Positions 47,700 to 60,700 of a stretch of 64,000 nt of DNA are shown piece after piece. The position numbers and the translations under genes were made by a program. This DNA comes from Purpureocillium takamizusanense (taxonomy: Eukaryota; Ascomycota; Sordariomycetes; Hypocreales; Ophiocordycipitaceae): contig NC_063073.1 in assembly GCF_022605165.1 (NCBI RefSeq), forward strand, positions 682,001 through 746,000. Direction: 5' to 3'. Numbering within the stretch: the stretch's first letter is position 1; each line of letters starts with the position of its first letter. The notes beneath the pieces are model-generated. The model was not told the origin of the DNA and did no database searches. It saw only the letters and a program-made list of their open reading frames with translations.

Positions 47700-48251
47700 C
47701 TAGCCCTTGAAATCCTGACATGTCCCCGCGAGGTCCTTGGTCACGAACTGGACCGTCCTGCAGCCCTCGCCCGTCTTGTCCCTGCCGTAGATCCTCTCGC
47801 CCGCGGGACCGTGCGTGTTCGGGCACGCCTTGAGGTCGAAGCTGCCATCGACGGAGAGCATCGTCCGGCCGTCAGACCCCGCGACGAGCGCGTACTGTGT
47901 GAAGCCCGGCGTGGGATCGAGACAGGTGAAGCGCAGGTCGTCGCCGCCGCCGGTGACGATGCACGCGCCGTCGCCGTCGCCGAAGAGGACCTTGTTCTCG
48001 GCGGAGAGGTTGATGCAGAACCATCCCGTCTCCCGGTCGGGCACGCCGAGGACGGCATCGCCGTGGTAGCCGCCCTTGTCGTCGAACTGCATGGGATTGC
48101 TGCTGCTGCCGCCGGTGCCGGTGCCGGCCTCGGCGAGGGTGAAGCAGCAGAAGCCGGGCCAGACGCCGTGGGGCATGTCCGAGGCGGCCGCTGTGACGGC
48201 AGACACGGAGGCCATGCCGAGGGTGAGCATGAAGGGGATCTTGAGGAGCAT
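47700..48251 (-). CDS. Secreted eight-cysteine protein, unknown function
   Basis: A single exon of 183 residues. The N-terminus MLLKIPFMLTLGMASVSAVTA is a clear signal-peptide candidate with cleavage near residue 21-24. The mature part has eight cysteines (GFCCF, WFCIN, GACIV, FTCLD, KACPN, EGCRT, GTCQDF), so four disulfides are possible. It is Gly/Asp-rich with a predicted beta pattern. I do not recognise a named family. Similar fungal secreted proteins are surface or host-interaction candidates; nothing in the sequence sets the role. A good TATA box lies upstream. Confidence 0.75.
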   Translation of the reverse strand: MLLKIPFMLTLGMASVSAVTAAASDMPHGVWPGFCCFTLAEAGTGTGGSSSNPMQFDDKGGYHGDAVLGVPDRETGWFCINLSAENKVLFGDGDGACIVTGGGDDLRFTCLDPTPGFTQYALVAGSDGRTMLSVDGSFDLKACPNTHGPAGERIYGRDKTGEGCRTVQFVTKDLAGTCQDFKG

Positions 48252-50373
48252 TTTTGTATTGCAGTGAGGCTAGGTGACTATGGGTCTTGATGTGTTTTAG
48301 GTAGCTCTGCGTGTCGTGTGCACAGGGGGGGCTGGAGTGAAGAAGTTGGAAGGATGGGGCGGATGGGCACTTGGATGAGCATCAACAGCTGCAGCATCAT
48401 CACCTTCTTTATATAATCGGGGGCTTCTCATAAAAGGAGCAACAACCCGCCAAATCCCCCCATAACGGACCCTAATGCTCTCACGGCCCCTTTTGCAGGA
48501 CCGAGTAAATCACACCTGCTGCCGTTAGCTGCAGCATCTCGACCTTTACAACAACAACAGGCGCACCACAGCGGTACGCAGCGTCTCATTTTCCAGAAGA
48601 GGAAGGGAACCGGAGGGTCGTCACACAAAACCACAGTCCCGGGGTGCCAACTGGGCATTCCCTAACGCGGCAGCGTGCAGAAACATACACACACAAACGG
48701 GAAGCGAGCCGGCATGGGGGCGGCGCGTGTAAGCGCCGAGCAAGGTGTGCGTTCTCACCGAGGGACCGAGCGTGTGACACTACCTGCATGCAACGCCGCC
48801 AGCGACAGGTAACGTATCTTGCGTATGGACCCCAACGACGTCAACTTAATGTTACCAATCAAAAAACCGGCCCATGTATGTACGTAGTATATATGTATGA
48901 TCAAGTCTGCCTGGCCTTAACCTAGTCTCAGATCTGCTGCAAGGGGGGAAACAGTCCTAAAAGTCCGACGGGCCGGGGGGCAGAGAGCCAGCATGCGTAA
49001 CCAATACGACGGGGAGTTGGGACGGGTTGCCGACGGGCTGCAGTGGCGCCATTGGTGCTGCAGACGTGCGTGCATCGTCGAGCGGCGATTTTGGGGGCCC
49101 AACAACGAAACATCAGGCGGGTATCCAGAGACCAACGGCATGAGCACCTATACGAAGAAGTCGAATGGGGTGGTGGGTGGTGAAGAAAATGGGGCCCCTT
49201 GCAAGTTTGTTGGCCGTTTGCAGCGGATCGGCGGGAGCGGGGGAGGGGTAGATTCCTACTGAGTTGGGATCAGCCGAGGATGACGGTTGTGACTTGGCTG
49301 AGGAGTCGGTCGGTTGGAGAAGAATGTATAGCAAGTAGGACGAGAAGTGTTTGGGGATACTATTGTAGGACACCGAGGTGATGAACGGCACGGAGCGAGA
49401 CTCGCTGGCCGCCGTGATGCAAGCAAAGAGTTGAGTACCTGTAGTACGTTGTGCGGTTGTAGTTGTCAGTGCACCCCACTGAAGACTCGAGCTGCTTGGA
49501 AGCCTTCCAGGTTCGTCTGGCTCTAAGTACCCACTGAGCACCTGGGTGGCAGCCATTGAGCAGCCCTGGAGCGCCTCAGACGAACTAGGCCAGCCACTGG
49601 GCGGGCATCTCCGGGGCTCACCTGGGCCTGGTACCCCGCGCGCTGCACTCCCCTGTAGGGATTAACCGGGCCTCTGCAGTGCCCGGGCACCGCTCGCCCT
49701 CCAGTGCTCCAGCGTACCTCACCTTACTCACCTAACTTTCAAGTTAGGTTGCCCGTCGCCTCAATCCCACAAAGATGCAAGTGTGTGCGGCTCATTGGAT
49801 GTTGGATTTGAACGCCGCAACTGGCCGTGCGCGCTCTCCATCTCGATCGGCGAGTTAGTCATTCTTACGTCTGCCCCTGCTGGTCGGTCGGTCGTCAATA
49901 CATAGGTACTTCGTACGTACGTCCCAGGTTAGCACTTAGGACGGCAGAGGCGGATACTTGACCTCTTCAGGCCGACGAAGCGCGCGCGTGTCGCCGCCTT
50001 CATCAATTGACAACCGCATTCACGGTTTCCTCTTCCTCTCATCCGCCCGCCCCAACGACGCCCGCCCGTGCGATCCTTCTTCACGGTCACAACGCCAGAC
50101 AGCGAGACGGACCGGGAAGGAAACCCTCTGCTTGCCGACGTCTTTTTTGTCTGCACGCACGCCGACCGAGTCGAGTCAGTCCGAGAGCTGACCCTGTCCC
50201 TGACGAGAGGGCCGCCGCCGTGAGACGATATAAGTAACCTGCGAGGTTGTGTGCAGGGCTCGCGTGCACCAGCTGCAGGCTCCTTCCCCCCCAATCTGTC
50301 GGTCTCCCCTCCCCCCCGGCCCTGTGTGTCTCTGTACCACGACCCAGAAACAGAAAACAGCCAGCCGCCCGCC
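48252..50373. other. Intergenic, divergent promoters
   Basis: About 2.1 kb between divergent genes. Contents: TATA box at 48407-48416 (-), a CCTGG/CCAGG-rich patch at 49490-49700, a 9-bp-arm hairpin at 49730-49749, a GTACTTCGTAC element at 49906, and a GATATAAG motif at 50225-50232 before the deaminase. The minus open frame 49113-49556 was not judged a gene. Confidence 0.5.
48407..48416 (-). promoter_or_regulatory. TATA box of the eight-Cys secreted protein
   Basis: TTATATAAAG on the minus strand, about 155-165 bp upstream of the start codon. A strong TATA suits inducible secreted proteins. Confidence 0.6.
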
Positions 50374-52186
50374 ATGGCCATGCCCAATGACGTCTGGGAG
50401 GAAATCTCCCAAGACATCCCCTCCGCCACGGATCCCTTCGTCCAGCAATATCTCGCCGGCCGCGCCACCCTCATCCAGCAGGAGAAGACGACGCGCTCCG
50501 ACGCCTCGTTCCGCAAGTCGCTGTCGCCCATCGCCCGCCGCGCCTGCGCCATCGTCGACCGCATCCGCGACCATGAGCACCGCACCGTCTGGACCCCCGA
50601 CGTCGAGGAGGACATGGCCCGCGAGACCGAGCAGTGCGTCTTCCCCGGCATGATGTTCATGATGGCCAAGGACCGCATGGAGAGCACCAAGCTCTGGAGC
50701 ATCGTCCGCCGCATGCCCAAGGGCTGCCTCCTGCATGCCCACATGGACGCCATGGTCGACTTTGACTACCTCCTCGACGAGCTCATGAAGCTGCCCGGCA
50801 TCCACATGGCCAGCGACCAGCCCCTGATCACCCAAGAGGCCCGCGAGACCGCCGCGCTCAACTTCAGGTACCGCGCCAAGGAACGCGCCGAGGGCTCTGT
50901 CTGGGACGCCGGCTACTCTCCCGACACCTTCATCCGTCTCACCAAGGTGGCCGATGACTTTCCCGACGGAGGCCGCCCCGGCTTCCTCAAGTGGCTCAAG
51001 AGCCGCTGCACGCTGTCCCTCGACGACAGCCATCAGCAGCACCACGGCATCGACGCCATCTGGAAAAAATTCGTCAAGTGCTTCGTCGTCGTCGCCACCA
51101 TTATACACTACGAGCCCATGTTTCGCTCCTACCTGCGCCAGCTCATGAAGCTCCTCAAAGCGGACGGGGTCAACTGGGCCGAGTTGAGGTAAGCCGGTCG
51201 CCCACAAAGAACCACAGAGGAACCTGCCCCGTATTCGTTTTCTGACCGTGCATAGATTCACCTGGCCTCTCGATTACTGCCGAGACCAGCAGGAAACGCC
51301 CGAGCAAGACTACAGCCACATGTTCCAAGTCATCGAGCAAGAGGTCAAGCGCTTCAAGGCCTCTCCAGAGGGCCAGGGCTTCTGGGGCATCACGACCATC
51401 TGGACGACGCTGCGCAGCGTGTCGACCAGACCCATGATCGAGAACATGGACCACTGCATCACGACAAAGATGGAGTTCCCCCACCTGATTGCCGGCTACG
51501 ACGTTGTCGGCCCGGAGGACTTTGGCAGGCCGCTAGTCGACCTGCTCCCCGAGCTGTTCTGGTTCCGCAAGCAGTGCTCGCAGGAGGGCGTCAACATTCC
51601 CTTCTTCTTTCACGCGGGCGAGACGCTGGGCGACGGGTCGGGCACCGACCAGAACCTCTACGACGCCATCCTGCTCGGCACGCGGCGCATCGGGCACGGC
51701 TTCAGCCTGTTCAAGCACCCGCTGCTCATCGACATGGTCAAGGAGAAGCGCATCCTTATCGAGTCGTGCCCCATCTCCAACGAGGTGCTGCGCCTGTGCG
51801 GCTCCGTCACGGCGCACCCGCTGCCCGCGCTGCTCGCCCGCGGCGTGCCCTGCTGTCTCTGCAACGACGATCCCGCCATGCTGGGCCAGGACACGGCCGG
51901 CATGTCCCACGACTTCTGGCAGGCGCTGCAGGGCTGGGACAACCTCGGGCTCGCCGGCCTGGGCAGCCTGGCCGAGAACAGCGTCCGCTGGGCGGCGTTT
52001 GAGGACGAGGACGCCGCCGCCTGGGCCCAGGGCGTGCGCGAGGCGAGCCTCGGGGGCGGCCTCAAGGCGCAGCGCATGAAGGAGTGGCAGGTCGAGTGGG
52101 AAAAGTTTTGCCTCTGGATCGTCACTGAGTTTGGCGACGAGTTTGACCCAGAGGGCGAGGACCCGGATGCCCAAGTCGCTGCCTAG
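50374..52186 (+). CDS. ADGF/CECR1-type adenosine deaminase
   Basis: Exons 50374-51188 and 51256-52186 give 581 residues. Zinc-enzyme marks of the adenosine deaminase superfamily are LLHAHMDAMVDF (HxH), FFFHAGETLGDG, IGHGFSLFKHPLL, ESCPISNEVLRL and LCNDDPAMLGQDT. The long N-terminal region before HxH and the FWFRKQC segment match the ADGF subfamily rather than classical Ada. It would deaminate adenosine to inosine. No signal peptide is seen at the chosen Met (GCCATGGCC context), unlike secreted animal ADGFs; a frame extends upstream to 50251 but begins Pro-rich and unconvincing. The 67-bp intron splits an Arg codon before FTWPLDYCRD. Confidence 0.9.
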
Positions 52187-53559
52187 AGGAGCCGCAAATG
52201 TTTTTTCTTTTCAGCTGTGCGTTGCGGACAGGCGCCATGCGGCGGCGGCACATGTTGTTCAACACAGGTCTGGAGTAGCACGGCGTGTACAGAGACAAGG
52301 GCCATGTAAAGCAGACCTGCAAGGCATATACTGTACTTTGGGGTGTGCTTGGAGGAGGAGGAGGGGGGAGGGGGCAGGGGGCGGTAGATGCTGACTTGCA
52401 TGACTGCCAGCGTGCTTGCTTGTGCGCCTTTGTGTGGTAGTAAGTCAGGGCAGCAGACCGTCATCATCGCATCGCCAGATATGAAACCGCCCCCTCAGAT
52501 CGAACATGCCAACAAGCTGGGTGGGATGCATACAGGTCCCACCCAGGCAGGCAGGCAGACGCCCCCGTATCTAGAAGCACAACCATCTTCGTGCCCCCCT
52601 CCCCCTTTTGGCCATGTTGCATCGCGACTTAAAAATGTCAAGCATCAATAAAGGACTTTGCCTACGTGTGTTTTTTTTTCTGGATCCAACACGACAGCCG
52701 CCCCTCTTCCCCAAGGGGTCGAGTTCGAAGAGAGGGTAGGTACGTGAGCTTGGGCTCATCATCATCATCGTTAGCCCAGCCACCGCCGCCGCCGAGTGTT
52801 GATGCCCAGCCAGCCTGCCTGCCTGCCTGTCCGTGCCGCCACCCCATTGTCTCGTCTTATATATACACCTCGGCTGATTGTGGTTCCAACGGACCAGACC
52901 CCCGGCCCCCCTGTCCCCCTCCCCCTCCCCCAAGCGTGGCTGCTTATGTTAGGTGCCCCCCGGGAGATGCGGACGACGACTGACGGTCGATTTCCATGTC
53001 CGGAGGGTAGAGTCCCGTCGTTACTCCTTCGCAGAGCCTCAGCCCCGCCAAATGAGCCGCCCGCCCCCCTCCCCCTAGCCTCCCGGTGCCGGGGCCCGGT
53101 GAAGAGGCGTCTCCCCTCGCGCTTACACAGCGGAACCACCCCGCACAGGTTTGTTGGACCAGCACCACACCACGCGGCACGGACAACTAGCGTTCGAGGC
53201 GAGATGACAATTGTGAACTTGATCTGCGTTGTTGCGGATAACTGAGGATACATGATTGTTGCATGAAATTGGGGGGTATTTAGGGTGAGAATTCAGAAGA
53301 AAAAGAAGAAGCCAAAAGCAACGACAGGAATAGGCTAGTTGGTTGCCAGATCCCGTATGCGCCACGACGCCGGCTTGAAATCAAGCTTTCTTTCACGCCT
53401 TCTTTTTAAGGGCCATAAACTCCCTGTCGATGACTTGCTACCGTCATCACCCTGCACACTTCGCTCCTTTCTCCTCTTCCGCGTCCCTACTTCATTGCTC
53501 GTTCCTGTACATCCGGGTCTCGTCGTCCCGGGCACGCGTCTTGGAGCTTGGCACGAGCG
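52187..53559. other. Intergenic, convergent 3' ends
   Basis: About 1.4 kb between convergent genes, with GGAGG runs, GGCAG units and GC-rich patches. No supported gene. Confidence 0.5.
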
Positions 53560-54737
53560 TCACATCGATAGCGGCAAGCATACGTCGGTCAGCCACCGGT
53601 TTAGGTTCAGGGGCACCCATTCGATGTTCCCGTCGCGCTCGATGGCCTCGTTGAGGGTGGCACGTTTAAAGTCGTAACGGCCAAGCGCTGTGGCCAACAG
53701 GCGCTGGTAGTAGGCGGCACGGTCTGTGTCGCCGGCCTGAACGCACCAGGAGCCAAGCCTGCGTAGTTCAGACACGGAGCGCACCTGGTGGTTGAAGGCG
53801 ACTGCCTCTGCGTCAGTGAGACGTCGGCTAAAGAAGGGGGACGCGGGACGGAGTACCATTGCGGACCATGCTACATGTATTGACGAGGTCGCGCACCGTC
53901 ATCCGGTCGCCGCGCATGGTGAACTCTTCCGGCCAGCGCTCGGGGCCGAGGTCGATCGCGGCGACGACAAAATGGGCCACGTCGTAGATGCTCGACATGC
54001 AAACGCGGACAGACCGGTCCTTGGCATCGCGATCCGGGTACTCGGCGGTCGCGCCGAGGATGTCGACGAGGAAGTCGGCGGCGCGGTCGGCAGCGGCGCG
54101 GCGCCCGGCGCCGAAATGGCCCAACCCATACGGGTGCAGCCGCTCCATGAACATGCCGCACGAGAAGACCGTGTAGCGTATCTGCGACCGGGAGGCCAGC
54201 TGGCGCAGCAAAGCGAGGCAGTTGGCCGAATCCTGATCTGTGGGAAGTGGGCAGTGCGACGAGCTGGATGAAGATGAAGACGAGGAGGACGAAGCGTGCC
54301 GCTGAGACAGGCTGCCCTCGAATTCGGCAGGCACAAACGTGCGCACGAGGCTGCGCACGGCGGCTTGGATGAGGTTCATCTGCGGACGGCCCGTCACCGT
54401 GGACAGAACCAGGTCGACGCCCCGCAGCGCAAATGTGAGGCTCTCCAAGTCGCCATAGTCCACTACTTGAACGGCGATGTCGTACGGTTGGTATTCGGTC
54501 CTGGCCTGGTCGAGGTTAGTGTTTCCTGCATCCCGCCGACAAGCGATACGAATTACAACACTGGGCTGCAGGGGAGTCTCAAGGGCGTCTCGGAGCAGGG
54601 GGAACCATCCGAGGCGGGGGAGGGAGACGCACAAAGCGGGAGAGCACGACGATGTTGTAGGCGTTTGCCGCCTGCGAAAGCTGCGACGCCAGCAGGTATC
54701 CCAGGCCGCCTCCGCCAGCAACGGCGATTCGCATCAT
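53560..54737 (-). CDS. NmrA-like NAD(P)-binding protein
   Basis: Exon 1 is 54737-54633 and exon 2 starts at 54505; the third runs from about 53795-53810 to 53560. Exon 1 carries the dinucleotide-binding turn MRIAVAGGGGLGYLLASQL and VVLSR. Exon 2 continues YDIAVQVVDYGDLESLTFALRGVDLVLSTVTG and TFVPAEFEG, the classic NmrA/isoflavone-reductase-like order. A Ser run (HASSSSSSSS) interrupts the middle. The first intron (127 bp) has a GTGCGT donor and a CTAAC branch. The second junction is unsure: GTAGCA or GTCCGC donors with acceptors between 53800 and 53815 all keep an open frame. Such proteins are redox sensors or reductases; the substrate is unknown. Confidence 0.78.
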
Positions 54738-55333
54738 GGCGGGGGGGCGCGGCGGCGGCGAGTGCGCACCATGGGTAGATTGCCGAAGGTGATGCCTTTG
54801 ATCGTCGATGCGTTGCGTCTGCCAGCCTGCCAGTCTGTCCGTCTGTCCGTCGTGTCGCTCGCTCGTCGGTTATGGTGCCGGGTGTTTCTGCGTCTGCCCG
54901 TTTCTCTGTTCTGTCTGTCTGCGCGCCTGACGCCTTTTCTGCACCTCTCCGTTGGCCAGCACCCGGCAAAGGAGTCAATCGCAAACCAGGACCTGACGAG
55001 TGATACGTGTCGTGCGTTGTTTTTGCAGCTGCTTGCGCAAGCAGAGGGGGAAAAAAGAGGGCAAGCAGAAAATAGAGCGAAAGCGAGAGAGAGAAGCAGA
55101 GTCGTGTGCTTCCGGGCCGAGAAGCAAGACACGCACGCCCACGAGACGAGCAAACGTCAAGCATGTATAGAATTATATATAAAACGGCCCGCGGGGCGAC
55201 GGACGGGGGACCCCCCTCGGTCAAGGTGTCCCTCCCCCCCCCCCATGCCCCCATGTCTGCCGCGTCGACTCGACGTTGCATTCGACAGCACTAAGCAAAT
55301 TACCGGCGAACGCGCAAAACGGTTCGAGCAATG

Positions 55334-55384
55334 GCAGGGCAGGGCAGGGCAGGGCAGGGCAGAACATGGCATGGCATGGCATGG
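55334..55384. repeat. (GGCAG)n and (ATGGC)n pentamer repeats
   Basis: About five GGCAG units, a short break, then four ATGGC units; the second could derive from the first by few changes. Confidence 0.85.
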
Positions 55385-56227
55385 GCTTTCCAGAGCACCC
55401 AAGGTGGTAGAGCAGAGCATGTCGCGCCCGCTGCATGACATGGCAAGGCAGGCGCAGGCCAGGCCAGGCCAGGACAGCAGCGAGGAAGGAGCTGCCATGT
55501 TGCCTTCCGTGTTGGCCCTGCCAGCTTTCCGCAGTTCCAGTGCCGCGCATGTACCTAAATCGCACTTCTATGTTGCTGTACATGCCGAACTGGCTTCGTC
55601 TTGCACCCAAGCGGAGGTACCTGCTTGCATGCCTACTTGGCAAGGTACCCGGTCCTGCCCTCTCCTGCCTTGGAAGCCCTCCTGCCTTCTGCCCTCCTGT
55701 CCTCCTGCCCTCCTCTCTCCTCCCTCCTTGGTCCTTGCCAGTCGTGTGATTCAGTCGCTCCTGCCTTAGCCGCCCGTCCGTGTCTCCACTGTGCTGCCAG
55801 CATATCCCCTCCTCCTCTTCTCTTTGAGGCAATGCCCTCCGCAACCGGCTGGTCCTCTTTTCCTTGCCTCCCTCCTCCTCCTCCTGCTCCTCCTCCTGCT
55901 GCCACTGCTCGTACACCACCAGAGACTCGCAATCACCCGTGGATACTATGGAGACACCCACACCCCGACCCATATCCTGCACTACCCGCTGCAGCACCTG
56001 CCGCACCACCCCGATGCCATGCGTGTCCCACCACCCCCGTCGTTCCCGGCTCGTTTGTGCCCTCGGCTCGCGCCTTGGCCTAACTACCTTGCCTTGCAGC
56101 CTCCTCCATCACGACCTCGGGATCTCGAACTTGCTCCCCCCTTCCTGCCTTGCAGCGCCACTGCGATAAGCGGCCGGCTGTTCCTGCCGATGAAGACAAG
56201 GCGATGCAAGACAGGCCTGGACGAGTC

Positions 56228-56248
56228 AAGACAAGACAAGACAAGACA
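56228..56248. repeat. (AAGAC)n pentamer repeat
   Basis: Four AAGAC units in tandem. Confidence 0.85.
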
Positions 56249-57790
56249 GGCCTCCACCCTGGATGCGGCCCGCCCGCTAACGACACTAGGTAGCTGGGGC
56301 CGCCGCCGCCGCCGCCGCCATCGATCCAGGGAGAGGCACATAGCACCGTGGCTCGTCTCCAGCGGTCGGTCTAGGGACGGGCCAGGGCAGGGCACCGCGC
56401 GATGTGGCTTTCGCTGCCCCCTTGCTCTCCATCTTCCCATCTCGCCCCCCCTCCCTCCCCACTTGCGGGACCGCACACCGTTCCGCACCCTCGTCAGGCG
56501 CGAAAGGCGCCCGAGGTGCGCTAGCCCAACTTACTGCGCACAATCAGTACCAAGAGGAGAACCAAGAAGGAGAGACACATGCATGTCGCGCTTGCTTTCT
56601 GCACGCAATACGTAACAGGCTCGCGGCTCAAAGACGCGGCTCTTCAGCTCGTCATCACTGCCTGGCGAATCGGCGCAGAGAGCTCAGCTCGACTTGCCGT
56701 TCTGGCGCACACACGCTTGGTCAGCACGTATTTGATCCTCGTTCCTCACGCACCCGCTTACACGCTCTCACGCAAGACGGAGCGACACGCCTCTCGTATC
56801 ACCCCAGAGTGCGCCCATGTGCTCGACACCGGCCCCGCGCTGCCGGGCGCCGAGGGCTTGGGGAATGCAACCGCGCGTGCGTGGGTTGTCGCCATGCGAG
56901 CTCACCGTATTATTTAAGATGCCGCCACGATCAACATGTGCGGTCGGTTAGAGACGAGGTGCAACGTGACAATTCGCTTTCCCCTCAGCCAATAACGGTC
57001 ATGAACTTTGGCCTCTGCCCGTCGGGCGGCATCAATCCAAAAAGGGAGTCAAGGAGAGAGGCAAGTTGTATTTGGTCGAGGCTGAGGTTTGCTAAAGTGC
57101 CGATCGGGGCTTCGACTGGCCAGGCTTCCGTCATCCGAAGGGCACACGCACCACTTGTTGTGCTGTCCGGCTGCCCACGTACGTACGTCCAACGATCCGC
57201 ATCGACGCCCGACTCGGCGGTCATGCTGTCATCTTAAAGCTGCAGCCTTGCTGTCCCTGCCTTGTCCTGCATCACCACGTTGGCCGTCCCTGGACCGTGT
57301 TCCTGGACCCTGGGGTTTCGTTCCCGTCGATGTGCGCTCATGCAGTGCGCCCTGGGGCCTGGCAGGTCCCTGAGCAGGGCTAACGCAGGTGCATGCGAAT
57401 CAGCGTTTCGCCCCGTTTGACTGCGAGCCTCCCTCCCGACAGAGACGATTCCTCGACACCGCCGTTGGGGGCCAAACCCGCCAACCCACCCCCAAGCGAC
57501 GAACGGTGTGGCGGAGCTCGGCATTTGCCTCGTAGGGCTGAAGGATGGCTTGGACGACCTAACTGGGCGCTTAAATCGACGGCTCCAGGTCGAATGGAAA
57601 CTGGCCCTCCCTCGGCTTCATACTTGGCCGGGCCCCCTGATCCCCCACCAGCATTCGTCTACACTGCCATGTAGTTTCAACAAAGCCATGCGACGTGGAA
57701 CCTGCTGTTAGTCCACCTAGAACGAAGATTGTAGTTCGGTCATCTGTAGGTAAACTGGATGTCTATGTCAAATGCTACTACTAACTTAGT

Positions 57791-60700
57791 CTAAGCCTGC
57801 AGTGCCGCCTCCTCCCTCGCCGCTCCACTGCCTTTACGCCAGCCCTCCGTAGGGTCGACCCGCCGCCTCGCCACGCTCTCTTCGCCACGCCGGCCCCAGC
57901 CTCCGCCGCCCGGTGTACATACAATGATCCGATCGCCAGCCTTCATCGCCGCGCTATTCTTGGCTCCCAGGTTGATTTGCCGCTCCTCGTACTCCTTGTC
58001 CCCGTCCTCCTCTTCCTTGCCGTCGTTATTGTGGAATTGTGCCAACGATCTATCCCAATTGGACTTTTCCACGTTGCGAACCCACAGGTTCAGACCGCAG
58101 GCTCCGTCTTCGCCTCCGTTGAGCCCGTACGGGTGATAGACTCGCCGTTCACTGAGAATCGAAACCTGGAGCGGGATGCGGAACTCGATGTCACGGATGA
58201 CGCCGTCGCCGCCTCGGTGCTGGCCGGCGCCGCCAGAGCCCTTTCTTATGGAGAACTCGCGCAGCAGCACCGGGTACCGTCGTTCGAAGATCTCAGAGTC
58301 GGTGATGCGCGTGTTCGTCATGTGGACGTGCACGCCCGACGTGCCCTCCCAGTCTGGACCGGCCCCGCTGCCACCGGCAATGGTTTCGTAGTATCCGAAT
58401 CCCTTGACGGCCTCCGACCCTGTCTGATTGCCACCGAAGCCAAATGTTAGGTTGTTGCAGCAGCCTTGGCTGGCCGCGCAGGCCTGGAAGGCCTTGAAGA
58501 TGACGTCCGTGATGCGCTGGCTCGTCAGGACGTTGCCGCCGACCACCGCGGCCCCGGGGGACGGGGACAGAATCGACTTTGGCGGGATCTTGACATTGAT
58601 GGGCTTCAGGCACCCTTGGTTCAGCGGGATATCCTCAGACACGAGGCAACGCAGGCAGTAGATGATGGCGCTGTAGGTGATGGCCTGCGGCGCATTGATG
58701 TTGCCATACACCTCAGGGCCGGTGCCCTCAAAGTCGAACTCCGCACTGCCGTTCTCGGGGTCGATGCGGATCTTGAGCTGGATGGGGGAGCCGTCGTCCA
58801 TGTGGTCGATGGCCGACAGATCTTTGCCCTCGAACCGCTTGTGGACGTCTTTCAGGAGCCGACGCACAGAGTTTTCCGCGTTGTTCTGAATGTTGACCAT
58901 GTAGAACTGGACGGTTTCTTCCCCGTACTCCTCGATGAGCCCTTCGATGAGGGAAATACCTTTCTGGTTGGCCGACACCTGAGCCCGGAGGTCGTTGATG
59001 TTGTCCGCCAGACTGCGCGTGCCGCTGCAGCCGGGATACTTGGCCGGCTCGTCGTAGAAGAGCTCGACGACGCGCTTCTCGTTAAACTTGCCGCCACTGA
59101 CCAGCTTCTCGCTGCGGATGGACGCGCCCTCCTGGAACAGCTCCCTCGAGTGGGGCGGCATGCTGCCGGCCGTGATGCCGCCAATGTCGGCGTGGTGCGC
59201 CCTCGACGCGGCGTAGAAGAGAATCTTCTCGCCCTTGTCGTCAAAGGCGGGCATGACGAGCGTCACGTCAGGGAGATGGGTGCCGCCGTACGCGGGGTGG
59301 TTCGCAATGATGACGTCGCCCTTCTCGAGCCTGCCCTTCCAGATCTCAGCCTGGCGCTTCACGCACGTCGACATGGAGCCGAGATGCACGGGCAGATGAG
59401 GGGCGTTGGCGACGAGGTCGCCCCCTGCATCGAAGATGGCGCACGAGAAGTCAAGGCGCTCCTTGACGTTTGTGCTGACGCTCGTCTTCTGCAGGGCGCG
59501 ACCCATTTGCTCGGCAATGGCCATGAAGCGGTGGCCGAAGATGGACAGCATGATGGGGTCGACCTCGCGCGCACCGTTTTGCGGCCTAGAAGGTTGTCAG
59601 ATATGGAAGCCCACTGGGTATTGCGATGGGAGGAGGGGGAGGAGGAGGAAACTTACTCGCTCTTGGTCTCGTGCTCAATGTCCAGGATAACGTGCGTTTC
59701 GGTGATGAGAGCCTTGGCCTTGGGGGTCACGACAATCGTTTGGGTCCCATCGGCCAGCATGGCCGGGCCATTCAGGACGTCTCCGACGGCAAGGTTCTCA
59801 AGCTTGTAAATGGGCGTCTTGTGGCGTCCGCCCTCAAAGTAGACCTCCTTGGTGCCATGCGCCTTGCCCTCCGCCACGGCCTGCCGCTTGATCGTCTTGA
59901 GCTGCTGGTCGACCGTCTTGTCCTTGTGCCTGAAGCTCTTTCCGATGCCCCTCACGCGCACGTCGTCGACAATGATGTCCCTTTCATCAAGCGTAAAGCC
60001 AAACTCGTACCGGTGGTGCCTGACAAAGGCCTTGCCAAACTCCCAGTCCTTGCCGCCAAAGTGCTCGTCGGCCTCCTCCTGCGTGGGCTTCACGATCATG
60101 AGGGCCGACTCGGTGCCGCGGTACCGCATGTTGAGGTACTCCTGGAACACAATCTCGTCGTCCTTGAAGCCCTGGTCCTTGAGGGCGGCGCGCGAGCTGT
60201 CCTTGAGCTTCTCCATCTTGCTGCGCAGCTGGTCGACGGCGTCGCCGCCGTCCTTCCAGACGGACGAGTCGGGCTCCTGGCGCTCGTCGACGACATCGGC
60301 GAGGGCCATGCCGTAGGCGGAGAGCACCGACGAGTAGCGGTGGACGAGGATCTGGTGGATGCCGAGCGAGTCGGCAATGGCGACGGCGTGCTGGCCGCCG
60401 GCGCCGCCAAACGTGGCGAGGCGGTGCTTGGAGGAGTCGTGGCCCTTGGCCTCGGTGATGGAGCGGATCGGCCTCGTCATGGTCTCGTTGGCGACGGTCA
60501 GGAAGCCGTACGCGACCTCGTCGACGCTGAGGTTCTTGCCCGTCTCCTTGTTGACCTGGTCGGCGAGCTCCTGGAGCACCTTCTTGCTGGCCTCGGGGTC
60601 CAGCCCCTCGTCCTCGTTCTTGCCAAAGATCTTGGGGAAGAACTCGGGCAGCAGCCGGCCGAGGTAGAGGTTTGCGTCGGTGACGGTGGCGGGGCCGCCC

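Larger units (their letters stand above)
54738..57790. other. 3-kb intergenic, upstream of NmrA-like gene
   Basis: Upstream of the NmrA-like gene and downstream of 5-oxoprolinase. Pentamer repeats at 55334-55384 and 56228-56248 and a long pyrimidine tract at about 55655-55735. Several long overlapping open frames on both strands are driven by these repeats and GC content. No family-like sequence was found. Confidence 0.5.

Noticed and set aside
47586..48290. 234-codon plus-strand frame opposite the eight-Cys secreted protein
   Set aside because: The minus frame has a signal peptide, ordered cysteines and a TATA box; the plus frame has none.
49113..49556. 147-codon minus-strand frame
   Set aside because: Ends exist and composition is moderate, but there is no signal peptide, no motif and no splice evidence; left uncalled.
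54477..57237. Several long overlapping frames (up to 430 codons) on both strands
   Set aside because: They run through pentamer and pyrimidine repeats, overlap each other, and one begins inside the NmrA-like gene; no conserved block.
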